From: Chryseosolibacter histidinae
GTDB taxonomy: Bacteria > Bacteroidota > Bacteroidia > Cytophagales > Cyclobacteriaceae
Direction of reading: 5' to 3'
NCBI RefSeq assembly: GCF_018598225.1
Contig: NZ_JAHESF010000009.1
Location: 1 to 64,000 of the forward strand
Length of the DNA stretch: 64,000 nucleotides
The notes beneath the pieces were generated by a model that saw nothing but the letters and a program-made list of their open reading frames with translations, was not told the origin of the DNA and did no database searches. Numbering within the stretch: position 1 is the first letter of the stretch; each line of letters begins with the position of its first letter. Shown here in pieces: positions 43,987 to 53,210 of this stretch. The position numbers and the translations under genes were made by a program.

Positions 43987-45326
43987 CACGCGAACTTTAC
44001 GATCCGCTTCCGGAAAATATCCCAGCCCACCCGGTACCATTCCGTGATGCCTTCAAATACCTTGAAGGTATTGATGCCGTACATTTTGTAGAGGATGATC
44101 TGGTTCAGGATGAAAACAACGATGTAAGAGAGCAACGTGCCGTATGCCGAGCCGATGAGCCCAAACCATTGTAAGAAAAAGAAATTGAAGATCACATTGA
44201 GCACGGCTACCAGCACCAGCAGGTAAAAATTGATCTTGGGTTTTTTCAGGCCGTCCATGATCATGCCGAATTGCCTGTTAAAAGGAATGATCAGTGAATA
44301 AAAGACCGTAACCCGCAGAATAGGCGCAGAGTCAATGTATTCGGCACCGAATACCAGCGTGATAATGGTGTCAGAGAAGAGGAACAACGGTATCACCATG
44401 GGTGCCATGGCCGCCAGGATGAGGCTTACCGATTTGTAATAGATATCCCGAACACCCGCCACGCCCTGCTCTTTCATTTTCTGGGGTACACGTGGAAAGA
44501 TCATGTTGGCAATGGTGAGCGTAGGCACTTCGATGAGGTTGGAGATCCGGAGGGCGGGGTTATAGACCGCTACCCCGGCTGTGGAAATGAGACGCCCGAT
44601 CATCCAGCTGTCGGTGTTCTTCATGAACATCGAGCTGATGTTGGTTCCGAACGTATACTTGCCGAAGTGGAAAAGCTCATGGAACGTTTTCCAGTCAACA
44701 TTGGAGAAGATCCTGGCCAGGTCCTTCACATAAAAATAGGCCACGACAGCGCCGATGAAAGTGGCAACGATCTGCACAACGGCCAGCTCCACCAGGGTAA
44801 GATGATGGCTGCCAAAATAAACGATCATCACGTAGATCGCCGGCAGGGCCAGCCTCAGGAAATTGCTGATGAAGATCGCCTTGAAATTGGACTTGGCCGT
44901 TTGTAAATATTCAAAATGCAGGAAGGGTATAAAGATAATGGTGTTCAGGGCATAGAGCGAGAACAGCTTGTCGAGGCCGGGCGCATCCCAGAACCGGCTC
45001 AGCGGTACCGCGCTCACCAGCAGCAGAACAGAGATGATACCTGCCAGCATGCAGTGCAGCACCAGTGACGTGGTGATCACGGCGTCTTTCTCGTGCTCGT
45101 CTGCGCTGACCAGGTGTGTGATGAAGGGGTTCCTGATAAATCCGTGTCGCACCATCTCCAGGATGGCGGTAACGCTGGTGAACAACACCCAGATGCCGAT
45201 CTCGGCTTTCGGGATCATCCGCACCATAAAGAAGATATTCAAAAAACCAAAAAACAAAACAGAGAGCCTGTTCATCAGGGAGTAGGCCCCCTGTGAAAGC
45301 CAGTGCGAGTATGCAAATGAAGCCAA
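43986..45326 (-). CDS. Wzx-type oligosaccharide flippase
   Basis: The 446 residues form about twelve to fourteen membrane helices of the MOP superfamily (LSVLFFGFLNIFFMVRMIPK, then LVFGAEYIDSAPILRV near 330). It should flip the lipid-linked repeat unit to the periplasm. The only usable full-length start is a TTG (45326), as a stop codon lies two codons upstream; an ATG at 45275 is an alternative. It is the first gene of a minus-strand block Wzx, GT4, small membrane protein, Wzy-like. Confidence 0.88.
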   Translation of the reverse strand: MASFAYSHWLSQGAYSLMNRLSVLFFGFLNIFFMVRMIPKAEIGIWVLFTSVTAILEMVRHGFIRNPFITHLVSADEHEKDAVITTSLVLHCMLAGIISVLLLVSAVPLSRFWDAPGLDKLFSLYALNTIIFIPFLHFEYLQTAKSNFKAIFISNFLRLALPAIYVMIVYFGSHHLTLVELAVVQIVATFIGAVVAYFYVKDLARIFSNVDWKTFHELFHFGKYTFGTNISSMFMKNTDSWMIGRLISTAGVAVYNPALRISNLIEVPTLTIANMIFPRVPQKMKEQGVAGVRDIYYKSVSLILAAMAPMVIPLFLFSDTIITLVFGAEYIDSAPILRVTVFYSLIIPFNRQFGMIMDGLKKPKINFYLLVLVAVLNVIFNFFFLQWFGLIGSAYGTLLSYIVVFILNQIILYKMYGINTFKVFEGITEWYRVGWDIFRKRIVKFA

Positions 45327-45366
45327 TGTCTAACCTTTAATGATGGACGATATTTTTTTCAAAAAA

Positions 45367-45394
45367 TCAGCACATCTTTTATGATCTGTGCTGA
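45367..45394 (-). promoter_or_regulatory. Leader hairpin upstream of wzx
   Basis: TCAGCACA and TGTGCTGA form a perfect 8-bp stem with a 12-base loop, about 40 bases before the wzx start. It could be a leader structure or an operator. The 422-base gene-free stretch 45327-45748 otherwise holds the heptad island at 45543-45686 and no other feature I could support. Confidence 0.4.
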
Positions 45395-45542
45395 AGCAGC
45401 ATCATGAAATTATCATACCCGGCAAAACTTGAAACCGGCTGCAATCGATAGAATACACCATTGCACGATTTGTCGCCCGGTTGGGACTGTACCTGTATAA
45501 TTGTGAGGCCAGCTTTAGATGAGGAATTATATAACCAAAGTT

Positions 45543-45686
45543 GGTTGCCGGTTGCCGGTTACCAGTTGCCGGTTAGAGTCGTGTAACTTTTACGGTTGTG
45601 CTTCAATTCTACCATTGACAAGAAACCAGTTAGCTTTCAAACACCACACTGAACCGGCTATCCGGCAACTGGCAACCGGCAACCAA
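45543..45686. repeat. Heptad-repeat island (ggttgcc type), inverted arms
   Basis: Five ggttgcc-type units with an exact 7-base step (45543-45577) face five reverse-complement units (45652-45686). The 74-base centre between them has no gene. The island lies between divergent wzx and response-regulator genes. Confidence 0.75.
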
Positions 45687-45748
45687 TCACTGGCTCGTTA
45701 TTTTAAAACACGCATTGTGAAGATTTGTATTACTAACCTGCAGCAGAC

Positions 45749-46174
45749 ATGACCAGCAGTGGACCGATCATAATTGTAGACGACGACACAGACGACCACT
45801 TCATCTTCAAGGAGGTGACAACAAGGCTCAACGTGCCAAATGAAGTGCTGTTCTTCCGCAATGGGAATGAAGTGCTCCCCTACCTCCGCACTACAACACA
45901 AAAACCGTTTATTATTTTCTGCGACCTGAACATGCCTCAGATGGATGGCCTCGAGCTGCGAAAGACGATCCAGTCTGAAGAGTACCTGCGGTCGAAAAGT
46001 ATCCCCTTTGTTTTTTTTACCACCGGCGCCAGTCTTCACCAGGTACGCCAGGCATACGACCTCACCGTACAAGGTTTCTTCATCAAGGAAGCAAGCTTCG
46101 CCGAGACGGAGCGGACCTTTAAGCTAATCCTGGATTATTGGGATAAGTGCTTGCATCCGAACACAGTGAAGTAA
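45749..46174 (+). CDS. Single-domain response regulator (Rcp1-like)
   Basis: The 141-residue lone receiver has IIIVDDDTDDHFIF (acid pocket 11-13), acceptor Asp59 in IIFCDLNMPQMDG, Thr91/92 in FFTTGAS and Lys113 in GFFIKEAS. The extra acidic residues after the first strand are typical of the Rcp1 group, which pairs with phytochrome-like or hybrid kinases. It is convergent with the Wzc-like gene and surrounded by polysaccharide genes, so control of export or chain length is possible. No kinase is near. Confidence 0.9.
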   Translation: MTSSGPIIIVDDDTDDHFIFKEVTTRLNVPNEVLFFRNGNEVLPYLRTTTQKPFIIFCDLNMPQMDGLELRKTIQSEEYLRSKSIPFVFFTTGASLHQVRQAYDLTVQGFFIKEASFAETERTFKLILDYWDKCLHPNTVK

Positions 46175-46248
46175 GTTTAAAATTTGAAGTTTAAAGTTTA
46201 AAGTTGGGATCCCTCAACTTTAAACCTGAAACTTGAAACCTGAAACTT
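46173..46248. terminator. Heptad-repeat hairpin (aagttta type), likely bidirectional terminator
   Basis: Five aagttta-type heptads (46173-46207) face five reverse-complement units (46214-46248). The core is a perfect stem GTTTAAAGTTG (46196-46206) with 46215-46225. It lies between convergent genes and overlaps both stop regions. AT-rich arms and a GGGATCCC centre would make a hairpin in either direction. Confidence 0.6.
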
Positions 46249-48463
46249 AAACCCGGAGGTCTTTCGACTCAACCCGGTTGAGCACGGCTCCTCCGAACTT
46301 CTTGCCCAGTGATTTGAAATACTGGATGGATTCGCGGTCGAACTGCCTGATGGCTGACTCGGCTGAGAAGACGGCCACCACTTTGTCGGCGTATTTCACC
46401 AGCTCTTTGGTGTCGGAATATTCATTCAGCGCGGCACCTTCCAGCAGCACGTAGTCAAAGCTATCGGCAAGCACCGTAATGAGGTTGCCGAAATCACGGC
46501 CCGAAAGGATCTCGGCCGGAGACTCGTGACCACCACCCGAGTTGCCTACGATGTAAATGTTCTTGTACTTGGTAGGGTTGATCAGGTCGTAGTGGCTTTC
46601 GTGCTCAAACTCCTGCTCGCGCTTCTGTTGTTGTCCCTCCGCGCTCATGAGCAACTTGCTCTTGCGGCTATCGAGCACCTTCAGGTCGCCCTGGTTGCGG
46701 CCCAGGATCTGCGAGAGCGAGTTGTTCTTAAAATTGGTATCGATGATCAGCACACGTTTGTCGATGAGGCTGAGCACGTAGGCCAGCGAGAACATGATAA
46801 ACGTTTTACCATCGCGCTTGCGGGGACTTGTAAACAGGAAGACCCTGCCGGTAAGCGATTCGATTTCGTGGCGAAATTTCCTCAACAGCGACTTGAACAG
46901 CTCTGTCTCGGGGCTACCGTTCTGCTGATTGAAATACGTTCTGATGTTAAAGTTGCGGCTATCGATACGGTTGATGACACCCGCCAGCGGAAGTCCGATC
47001 ATACGTTTGAACCGGTCTGGTGTGCGGATGGAACCATCCAGCAGCTCGAGCGTAATGATCACGAAGATACACATGCCCATGCTGGTGAAGGCGGCCAGAC
47101 CGATGATGAGCCACCGTGTTGACCCCTCGGGACTTGCCGGCGGTACAGCCCTCAGCACCTGGCGCAAAGTGTTGGAAGCCGCCATCCGGTTCTTGGCGTT
47201 GTTGTACTTCTCCATGGCCTGGGTATATTCGTTGGTAGCCAGCTCCACTTCTTTCTGAATGGCCGCCAGCCTCGCTTCCTTCGAAGCAGAACCAGACACG
47301 CTGTATTCCAGGTTCCGGATCTTTGAATCGATCAGGGCCAGGTTAGACCGCTCCACTTCGTATTCGATCTCGGCATCCTTCAATTTTATTTGCAGATCGG
47401 CCACGGTGTATCCCTGCGGAAGGCTTGCTCCCTGGCGGCTGGAATTGTCCTGCTGGATGCGCAGCTCCTCACGCAGCATGTTGAGAGAGTCCAGCTGCCG
47501 CTGATTGGTAGAGCCACCTGTGATGTAACGTTCGTTGAGCCTGTTGATCTTGTTTCGCAGGTCCAGGATCCGCTGATTGTTGTTGGTCACTACAGGCGCC
47601 CCGATGCGTTTGATATCTTCGTTGATCCGCTGCATGGTGAGCTGCAGCCGGTGAATGTTGCTTTTAATTATGTCGCGCTGCGATTCAAGCCCCGTGAGCT
47701 GGCTCAGCCGGATGCTGCCTTCGCCCTCGGCATAAACCCCACTGCTCGACCGGAAAGCCTTCTGCGTCTCCAGCCTGCTGTCGAGCTCTGCCTTCTTGTT
47801 ATCAGCCAGCTGCTTCAGGAACTCAACGGACTCGCCACTGCGCTCGGTCTTCAGCGACTGATGATAACGCATAAACTCCTCACAGAAGGCATTCACAGCC
47901 AATGCCGAAAGACCTGGCTTCTCCGAGCTGTACTCCACTTCAATGTAGTCCGTATTGGGGATCCGCTCGATGACGAGCTTTTCTTTCACAACATTGTAGC
48001 TGTACTGATATCCTTCCAGGAACTTGCGGATCATGTCGAACTCCGGGTCGGATGCCGCCAGCGGAGAAAGACTGTCAAGCTTGCGTTTAACCATACCCCT
48101 GACCAGCTCGATCTCCTTGGGTGTGGTGGTGAACAATTGAGGATCAGGACGGTGAAAAGGGATCTCTTTGGGATCGAGGTCGTGCAGCAGCAAGCGGTAT
48201 GACATCAGGTTCATGGACAGGCCTGACTTCATCGAGTTCATCAGGTTGCTGAACTTGACGTCGGCATCGCGCATGTTGAATTTTTCTTCGGTGATCTGCA
48301 CCTGGTCATTGAGGGTGAAGCCCGTGGCGATCTGTGCTGTCGAAATATAAGTATCCGTCATGTCCATCGTGAACAGGTACGCTGCAAAAGCGGCAATTAA
48401 TGGTACCGAAATAATGATCCATGATTTTCTCCACAATACCTTCGCTAATACTAAGAGATCCAT
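46247..48463 (-). CDS. Wzc-like polysaccharide co-polymerase with degenerate kinase domain
   Basis: The 738 residues have a Wzz-type N-terminal domain with two membrane helices (about 13-30 and 450-475) and a long periplasmic coiled coil between them. The cytoplasmic ATPase domain has a Walker A-like FTSPRKRDGKTFIMF (about 543-557), a Walker A' region VLIIDTNFKNNSL and a Walker B region FDYVLLEGAAL, in which Glu replaces the usual Asp. There is no C-terminal tyrosine cluster: the end is GGAVLNRVESKDLRV. It should control chain length and export as a BY-kinase-like partner, but autophosphorylation on a Tyr tail looks lost. Confidence 0.88.
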   Translation of the reverse strand: MDLLVLAKVLWRKSWIIISVPLIAAFAAYLFTMDMTDTYISTAQIATGFTLNDQVQITEEKFNMRDADVKFSNLMNSMKSGLSMNLMSYRLLLHDLDPKEIPFHRPDPQLFTTTPKEIELVRGMVKRKLDSLSPLAASDPEFDMIRKFLEGYQYSYNVVKEKLVIERIPNTDYIEVEYSSEKPGLSALAVNAFCEEFMRYHQSLKTERSGESVEFLKQLADNKKAELDSRLETQKAFRSSSGVYAEGEGSIRLSQLTGLESQRDIIKSNIHRLQLTMQRINEDIKRIGAPVVTNNNQRILDLRNKINRLNERYITGGSTNQRQLDSLNMLREELRIQQDNSSRQGASLPQGYTVADLQIKLKDAEIEYEVERSNLALIDSKIRNLEYSVSGSASKEARLAAIQKEVELATNEYTQAMEKYNNAKNRMAASNTLRQVLRAVPPASPEGSTRWLIIGLAAFTSMGMCIFVIITLELLDGSIRTPDRFKRMIGLPLAGVINRIDSRNFNIRTYFNQQNGSPETELFKSLLRKFRHEIESLTGRVFLFTSPRKRDGKTFIMFSLAYVLSLIDKRVLIIDTNFKNNSLSQILGRNQGDLKVLDSRKSKLLMSAEGQQQKREQEFEHESHYDLINPTKYKNIYIVGNSGGGHESPAEILSGRDFGNLITVLADSFDYVLLEGAALNEYSDTKELVKYADKVVAVFSAESAIRQFDRESIQYFKSLGKKFGGAVLNRVESKDLRV

Positions 48464-48485
48464 TTTGATATGTTTGTTTACTGAT

Positions 48486-49646
48486 TTATCTGAATTTTAA
48501 ATTTTTCACGCCATTAATGAATATTCTAAAATATTGAGCCGGGGATATAACGGCTTTCCCCTGCTTTCCGAATACCCATCGGAAGGGACTGTTAAGGATC
48601 ACCTTTACAGCCACCAATGAAAGGGTATAGATGCCAATGAACCACCCCGCCTGGTACAATAAAATCGCGAGCCAGCTGATCTCAGAAGGATCGTTAATGG
48701 TGAGCGCGTTTTTTACTGAAGGCAACAAGGGAAGAACAGCATAGTTGATAACTTTCAGGAAGATGGGATGGATCAGGTACAGCGGATAGGTCTCATCGCG
48801 CGGATTCATAAAACCGAACCTGACATTGATCCCGATCTTGCTCAGCAGCATGAACACCGCGAAGCAATAAAGAATGTTGGTCACCTTCAGTGAGCTGTCT
48901 ACCACCGTGGCGGCTGTTTCCAGGAGATAGAAGGTCTCATAAAAATTCACCCCGAGCGTTATCAGCACCGCGGCGATCAGCTTCCACCAGGGTGTGCCAT
49001 CGATCAGCCTCCAGAAGCCCTCCTCGTATTTCTTGAGGTTGGCGCCCAGCCACAAAAAGAAAGTGAAACCAACAAAAGCGGTGGTGTGATGGGGCGTGAA
49101 CCACTCCAGGTGAACGTTGATGGCGTACACCATGGTGCAGCAAAAAAGCACCACGCCCAGCCAGGGCTCGTAAAGGTATTTTCTGAGCAAGAGCAGAAGC
49201 ATCACGCTGATGAAGTAATTGAATATGAACCAGTAGCTCGTGAAGAAGAGGATGCCGAGCAGCTTACCTGCCACGAAGGCCGGGAGCTCTGTCAACGACG
49301 TGATCTTCTGCTCCCCGAAAAAAGCCCCCGCCATGTCGAGCATGAGGTAGAGGAAAACAAAGAGCACATAAGGTTTGAAAATATTTTTCACCCTCTTATT
49401 AAGGTATTCCTTTGAAGAATAACGCTCCAGGGCGGATGACAAGAGAAAACCCGACACCAGGAAGAAGGATATGGAGCCGATCTTGGCCATCACTTTCAAA
49501 AAGAAAAAGGTGATAACGGAGGGCGCATCCGAGATGAGCACTGCTTTTTCAACAATGAAGCTGTGTTGAAAAATGATGGCACACATGGCCACAAACCTGA
49601 TAAAATCCGCAAAATGATAGGATCTTTCTTCTGTAAATGTTGTCAT
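48486..49646 (-). CDS. Acyltransferase family 3 membrane protein
   Basis: The 386 residues have about ten membrane helices. The N-terminal block HFADFIRFVAMCAIIFQHSF carries the family Arg-x10-His. The late motif DETYPLYLIHPIFLKVINY is also typical. It probably acylates the polymer, as the second such enzyme in the cluster. It ends 22 bases upstream of the wzc-like start, so both genes may form one transcript. Confidence 0.87.
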   Translation of the reverse strand: MTTFTEERSYHFADFIRFVAMCAIIFQHSFIVEKAVLISDAPSVITFFFLKVMAKIGSISFFLVSGFLLSSALERYSSKEYLNKRVKNIFKPYVLFVFLYLMLDMAGAFFGEQKITSLTELPAFVAGKLLGILFFTSYWFIFNYFISVMLLLLLRKYLYEPWLGVVLFCCTMVYAINVHLEWFTPHHTTAFVGFTFFLWLGANLKKYEEGFWRLIDGTPWWKLIAAVLITLGVNFYETFYLLETAATVVDSSLKVTNILYCFAVFMLLSKIGINVRFGFMNPRDETYPLYLIHPIFLKVINYAVLPLLPSVKNALTINDPSEISWLAILLYQAGWFIGIYTLSLVAVKVILNSPFRWVFGKQGKAVISPAQYFRIFINGVKNLKFR

Positions 49647-49808
49647 AGGGGTAAAGCCTTTAGCGGGTATAATAAAAGAATGCCATGCCCACCCGCACGC
49701 TGACCAGCGCTCCTGGTAATCGGGGAAGCGGCGAGGTACAAGTTTTTTAGGGTGAACCGGGTATTGGCCTGTATCGTCAACCCAGGTTTATTTTTTAAAA
49801 CCCGTACT

Positions 49809-51671
49809 GTGAGAATTTTAGGAATTTCCGCCTTCTATCATGATTCAGCTGCTGCACTGATCGAGAACGGCGAGATCATTGCCGCAGCCCAGGAAGAACG
49901 TTTTACCCGCAAAAAGCATGACCCCGGTTTTCCCGCCAATGCTGTAAAGTTCTGCCTCGAGTATTCGGGCACAACACTCAGTCAGCTCGATGCCATTGTC
50001 TTTTATGACAAACCTTTGCTGAAGTTCGAGCGGCTGCTCGAGACCTACTACGCCTTTGTTCCCAGGGGCCTCTCCTCTTTTATCACCGCCATACCCGTGT
50101 GGCTGAAGGAGAAAATGTTCCTGAAACGGCTGCTGCTGGAGGAGCTCGAAAAAATAGAACCATTCGACAGGTCGAAGGCCAGGCTGCTTTTTCCGGAGCA
50201 CCACCTCTCGCACGCCGCGAGCGCGTTTTACCCCTCACCTTTCGAAGAGGCCGCCATCCTCACCATCGACGGTGTGGGCGAATGGGCCACGGCCTCCATC
50301 TGTCATGGAAAAGGAAAGGATATCAGCATCCTCAAAGAGCTCAAGTTCCCGCATTCGCTGGGACTCTTGTACTCTGCATTCACTTACTTCCTGGGCTTCA
50401 AGGTAAACTCCGGGGAGTACAAGCTCATGGGACTCGCACCTTATGGCGTGCCGGGAAGTGAGCAGGTGAAAAAATACGTAGACATCATCAAGACCCGGCT
50501 TGTCGATATCAAGGACGACGGCTCTGTGTGGCTCAACCAGGAATTTTTCAATTATGCCACCGGGCTCACCATGGTGCAGGAAGATAAATGGGAAAAGCTC
50601 TTCGGTTTCAAGGCCCGCAAGCCTGAGGATGAGCTTCAGCCGCACCATTGCAACCTCGGGCTTGCCATTCAGGAGATCACAGAAGAAGCAGTGCTGCTCA
50701 TGGCCCGCGAAGCCAAACGTCTCACGCAGGCCGACTACCTCTGCATGGCCGGAGGTGTGGCCCTCAACTGTGTAGCCAATGGCAAGGTCTACAACGCCAG
50801 GATCTTCAAAGACATTTTTATTCAGCCGGCCGCCGGCGATGCAGGTGGAGCCCTGGGCGCGGCACAGGCTGCCTATCATATCTACTTCGAAAAAGAACGT
50901 GTCAAACCTTCGGCCCTTGACGGGATGAAGGGCTCTTACCTGGGCCCCGAATATTCTGATGCAGATGTGCAGCGCGTTGTGAAGAAATACGGTGCAGTCT
51001 GCAAACACTTCTACAATTCTAACGATCTGTGCAAGGAAGTCGCCAACAGGCTTTCGGAAGGTAACGTGGTGGGATGGATGCAGGGACGGATGGAGTTCGG
51101 GCCCCGTGCGCTGGGAGGCCGCAGCATTCTTGGCGACCCACGCAACAAAGACATGCAGAAGAAGCTCAATGTGAAGATAAAATTCCGCGAATCGTTCAGG
51201 CCCTTCGCCCCTTCGGTATTGGCGGAAGAATGCGGGCAGTACTTTGAACACGACTCGGCTTCACCCTACATGCTGCTGGTTCAACCCGTATCGATGCAGC
51301 GCCGGAAGCCACTGCCCGACGGCTATCACTCTTTCCCGCTGAAAGAGAAGCTTTATCATTTGCGCTCAGACATGCCGGCCATCACCCATATCGATTTTTC
51401 AGCACGCATTCAAACCGTGCATGCGGAAACCAATCCCAGGTACTATGAGCTGGTACAGGAATTTAAAAAGCTTACCGGATACGGCGTGATCGTGAACACC
51501 AGCTTCAACGTACGCGGTGAGCCCATCATCTGCACACCGGAAGATGCATACCGCTGCTTCATGCGCACGGAGATGGACTACCTCGTGGTCGGAAATTTTG
51601 TATTCGAAAAAAAGCAGCAGCCCGCATGGCAGGAAAAAGATAACTGGAAAGAAGAGTTCACGCTCGACTAG
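49809..51671 (+). CDS. NodU/CmcH-type carbamoyltransferase
   Basis: The 620 residues start at GTG 49809 (MRILGISAFYHDSAAALIEN); an earlier in-frame GTG at 49752 would add 19 unrelated residues. N-terminal Kae1-like domain: EERFTRKKHDPGFP, FPEHHLSHAASAFY (metal His), LTIDGVGEWAT and CMAGGVALNCVANG. C-terminal YrdC-like/carbamoyl domain: GRMEFGPRALGGRSIL, FRPFAPSVL, and YGVIVNTSFNVRGEPI. These enzymes use carbamoyl phosphate and ATP to carbamoylate sugars or antibiotics. Here the target is probably a sugar of the polymer, by analogy with NodU. It is followed by DUF5989 and SxtJ genes, its usual companions. Confidence 0.93.
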   Translation: MRILGISAFYHDSAAALIENGEIIAAAQEERFTRKKHDPGFPANAVKFCLEYSGTTLSQLDAIVFYDKPLLKFERLLETYYAFVPRGLSSFITAIPVWLKEKMFLKRLLLEELEKIEPFDRSKARLLFPEHHLSHAASAFYPSPFEEAAILTIDGVGEWATASICHGKGKDISILKELKFPHSLGLLYSAFTYFLGFKVNSGEYKLMGLAPYGVPGSEQVKKYVDIIKTRLVDIKDDGSVWLNQEFFNYATGLTMVQEDKWEKLFGFKARKPEDELQPHHCNLGLAIQEITEEAVLLMAREAKRLTQADYLCMAGGVALNCVANGKVYNARIFKDIFIQPAAGDAGGALGAAQAAYHIYFEKERVKPSALDGMKGSYLGPEYSDADVQRVVKKYGAVCKHFYNSNDLCKEVANRLSEGNVVGWMQGRMEFGPRALGGRSILGDPRNKDMQKKLNVKIKFRESFRPFAPSVLAEECGQYFEHDSASPYMLLVQPVSMQRRKPLPDGYHSFPLKEKLYHLRSDMPAITHIDFSARIQTVHAETNPRYYELVQEFKKLTGYGVIVNTSFNVRGEPIICTPEDAYRCFMRTEMDYLVVGNFVFEKKQQPAWQEKDNWKEEFTLD

Positions 51672-51710
51672 GCACGAAAATTAACTACGAACTATCAATA
51701 CAATCAACCT

Positions 51711-51860
51711 ATGGAGTTTGTCAAAGATCTTTACACATTTCTGAAAGAGAGAAAGAAGTGGTGGCTTACCCCCATCATCCTGCTGCTGATCTTCGTCGGC
51801 GTGCTCATCGTGATCGGTGGCGGATCGGCCGTTGCGCCTTTTATCTATACATTATTCTAA
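51711..51860 (+). CDS. DUF5989 small membrane protein
   Basis: The 49 residues are MEFVKDLYTFLKERKKWWLT, followed by one hydrophobic helix PIILLLIFVGVLIVIGGGSA and a short tail VAPFIYTLF. This is the DUF5989 pattern. The gene sits 39 bases after the carbamoyltransferase, as often in other genomes. The function is unknown; it may anchor or assist the carbamoyltransferase and SxtJ. Confidence 0.88.
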   Translation: MEFVKDLYTFLKERKKWWLTPIILLLIFVGVLIVIGGGSAVAPFIYTLF

Positions 51861-51870
51861 ACCATCAGCC

Positions 51871-52233
51871 GTGCAGCAGCAAGACCGATACAAGACCATC
51901 CTTGTCATTGTCACAGGCCTGCTGGCCATTGCAATGATCTTCCGGTTATCGTGGCTCATGTATGTGGCGTTGGGCATCGGGCTGGCCTCGGTGTTTATTC
52001 CGGCGGCCGCGAGAGGCATTGAGTGGGCCTGGCTCAAGCTGGCCATGGCACTCGGATGGGTCAATTCGCGCGTGCTGCTCAGCGTCATCTATTTTGTTTT
52101 TCTGCTGCCGCTGGCGTGGCTGTCGCGACTGTTCGTGAAAGACCCGCTCGTTCTCAGAAAACGCAATACATCATCACTGTTCGTTACACGCAATCACTTA
52201 TATACAAAGAAAGACCTCGAAAACATCTGGTAA
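51871..52233 (+). CDS. SxtJ-like membrane protein
   Basis: The 120 residues start at GTG 51871, since an earlier frame overlaps the DUF5989 gene. They contain about three membrane helices (LVIVTGLLAIAMIFRLSWLM, YVALGIGLASVFIPA, LLSVIYFVFLLPLAWLSRLF). The C-terminus NTSSLFVTRNHLYTKKDLEN with N-x-W resembles the SxtJ family seen beside NodU-like carbamoyltransferases, for example in saxitoxin clusters. The role is unknown. The stop is 1 base before the UbiA-type gene. Confidence 0.82.
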   Translation: MQQQDRYKTILVIVTGLLAIAMIFRLSWLMYVALGIGLASVFIPAAARGIEWAWLKLAMALGWVNSRVLLSVIYFVFLLPLAWLSRLFVKDPLVLRKRNTSSLFVTRNHLYTKKDLENIW

Positions 52234-52234
52234 A

Positions 52235-53203
52235 ATGAAAGTGCAGACCGCCGACAATAACAAAAACACCATCATGGGCAGCATGCTCGTCAATGACATC
52301 ACCGCCAAAAGCGCGATCTCCAGTCCAATGCAGTCCATCGCCAAACTGATCAGGGTCCGGCACTGGGTCAAGAACCTGTTCCTCTTCATCCCTTCGTTCT
52401 TCGCCGGGCATCTCTTCAAAACACAAGAACTGCTGATGGTGCTGCTGGGAGCGCTGGCATTCAGCTTTGTAGCTTCGGCCGTTTACGTGCTCAACGACTA
52501 CCGCGACCGTGATGTAGACAGGCTTCACCCTGAAAAGAAATTCAGGCCACTTGCTTCGGGCGAAGTGAAAACCCATACAGCCTGGGTGCTGATGGCGTTG
52601 CTGCTGGGTTCCGGCTTCTGGCTGGCGGCTTCGCTGAACACCACGTTCCTCTACCTGCTGCTGGGATACTTCGCGCTCAACCTCGCATATTCGTTCGGGC
52701 TTAAACATATTCCCATCCTTGACCTGTTCATCGTTTCGCTCGGTTTTCTCATCCGCATTTACAGCGGTGGCGTGATCGCAGACCTGCCCATCACCCATTG
52801 GCTCTCGCTGATGGTGCTGCTGCTGGCGCTGTTCCTCATCCTTGCCAAAAGAAGAGACGACATCCTCATCAACGGCAAACACAAAAACGGCTTCGTGATC
52901 CGCAAGTCTACGAAGAAGTATAACCTTGTATACATCAACTCCTGCATCACCCTGCTCTCGGCGGTGATGATCGTGGCGTATATCATGTATACCGTTTCCC
53001 CCGAAGTGACAGAGCGTTTCCAAAGCGACTACCTGTTCGTAACAACCGTGTTTGTGATCGCCGGCATCATGCGTTACCTGCAGATCGTCTTCGTGGAGAA
53101 AAAGAGCGGCTCCCCCACCAATATTTTTATCAAAGACAAATTTATTCTGACCACCATCGCAGGATGGATCCTGAGCTTTTATATCATCATTTATGCGCTG
53201 TAG
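52235..53203 (+). CDS. UbiA-family polyprenyl-phosphate phosphoribosyltransferase (DPPR synthase-like)
   Basis: The 322 residues have about eight to nine membrane helices. The first Asp-rich motif is NDYRDRDVDRLHPEKKFRPL (87-106), in which the NDxxDxxxDxxHPxKxxRP form marks the decaprenyl-phosphate phosphoribosyltransferase branch (Rv3806c, NoeC) rather than quinone prenyltransferases. Ahead of it is IRVRHWVKNLFLFIPSFFAG. A second motif is LDLFIVSLGFLIRIYSGG. It joins PRPP to polyprenyl phosphate to give the 5-phosphoribosyl lipid. The residues before about 30 may be a variable extension. Followed by a HAD phosphatase; the DprE1/DprE2 pair is 17 kb away. Confidence 0.9.
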   Translation: MKVQTADNNKNTIMGSMLVNDITAKSAISSPMQSIAKLIRVRHWVKNLFLFIPSFFAGHLFKTQELLMVLLGALAFSFVASAVYVLNDYRDRDVDRLHPEKKFRPLASGEVKTHTAWVLMALLLGSGFWLAASLNTTFLYLLLGYFALNLAYSFGLKHIPILDLFIVSLGFLIRIYSGGVIADLPITHWLSLMVLLLALFLILAKRRDDILINGKHKNGFVIRKSTKKYNLVYINSCITLLSAVMIVAYIMYTVSPEVTERFQSDYLFVTTVFVIAGIMRYLQIVFVEKKSGSPTNIFIKDKFILTTIAGWILSFYIIIYAL

Positions 53204-53210
53204 CAAAAAA

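Noticed and set aside
45519..45752. 77-residue plus-strand frame before the response regulator
   Set aside because: It lies wholly in the heptad island and has no start context or domain.
50235..51251. 338-residue minus-strand frame opposite the carbamoyltransferase
   Set aside because: Antisense of well-conserved motifs, with no recognisable domain.
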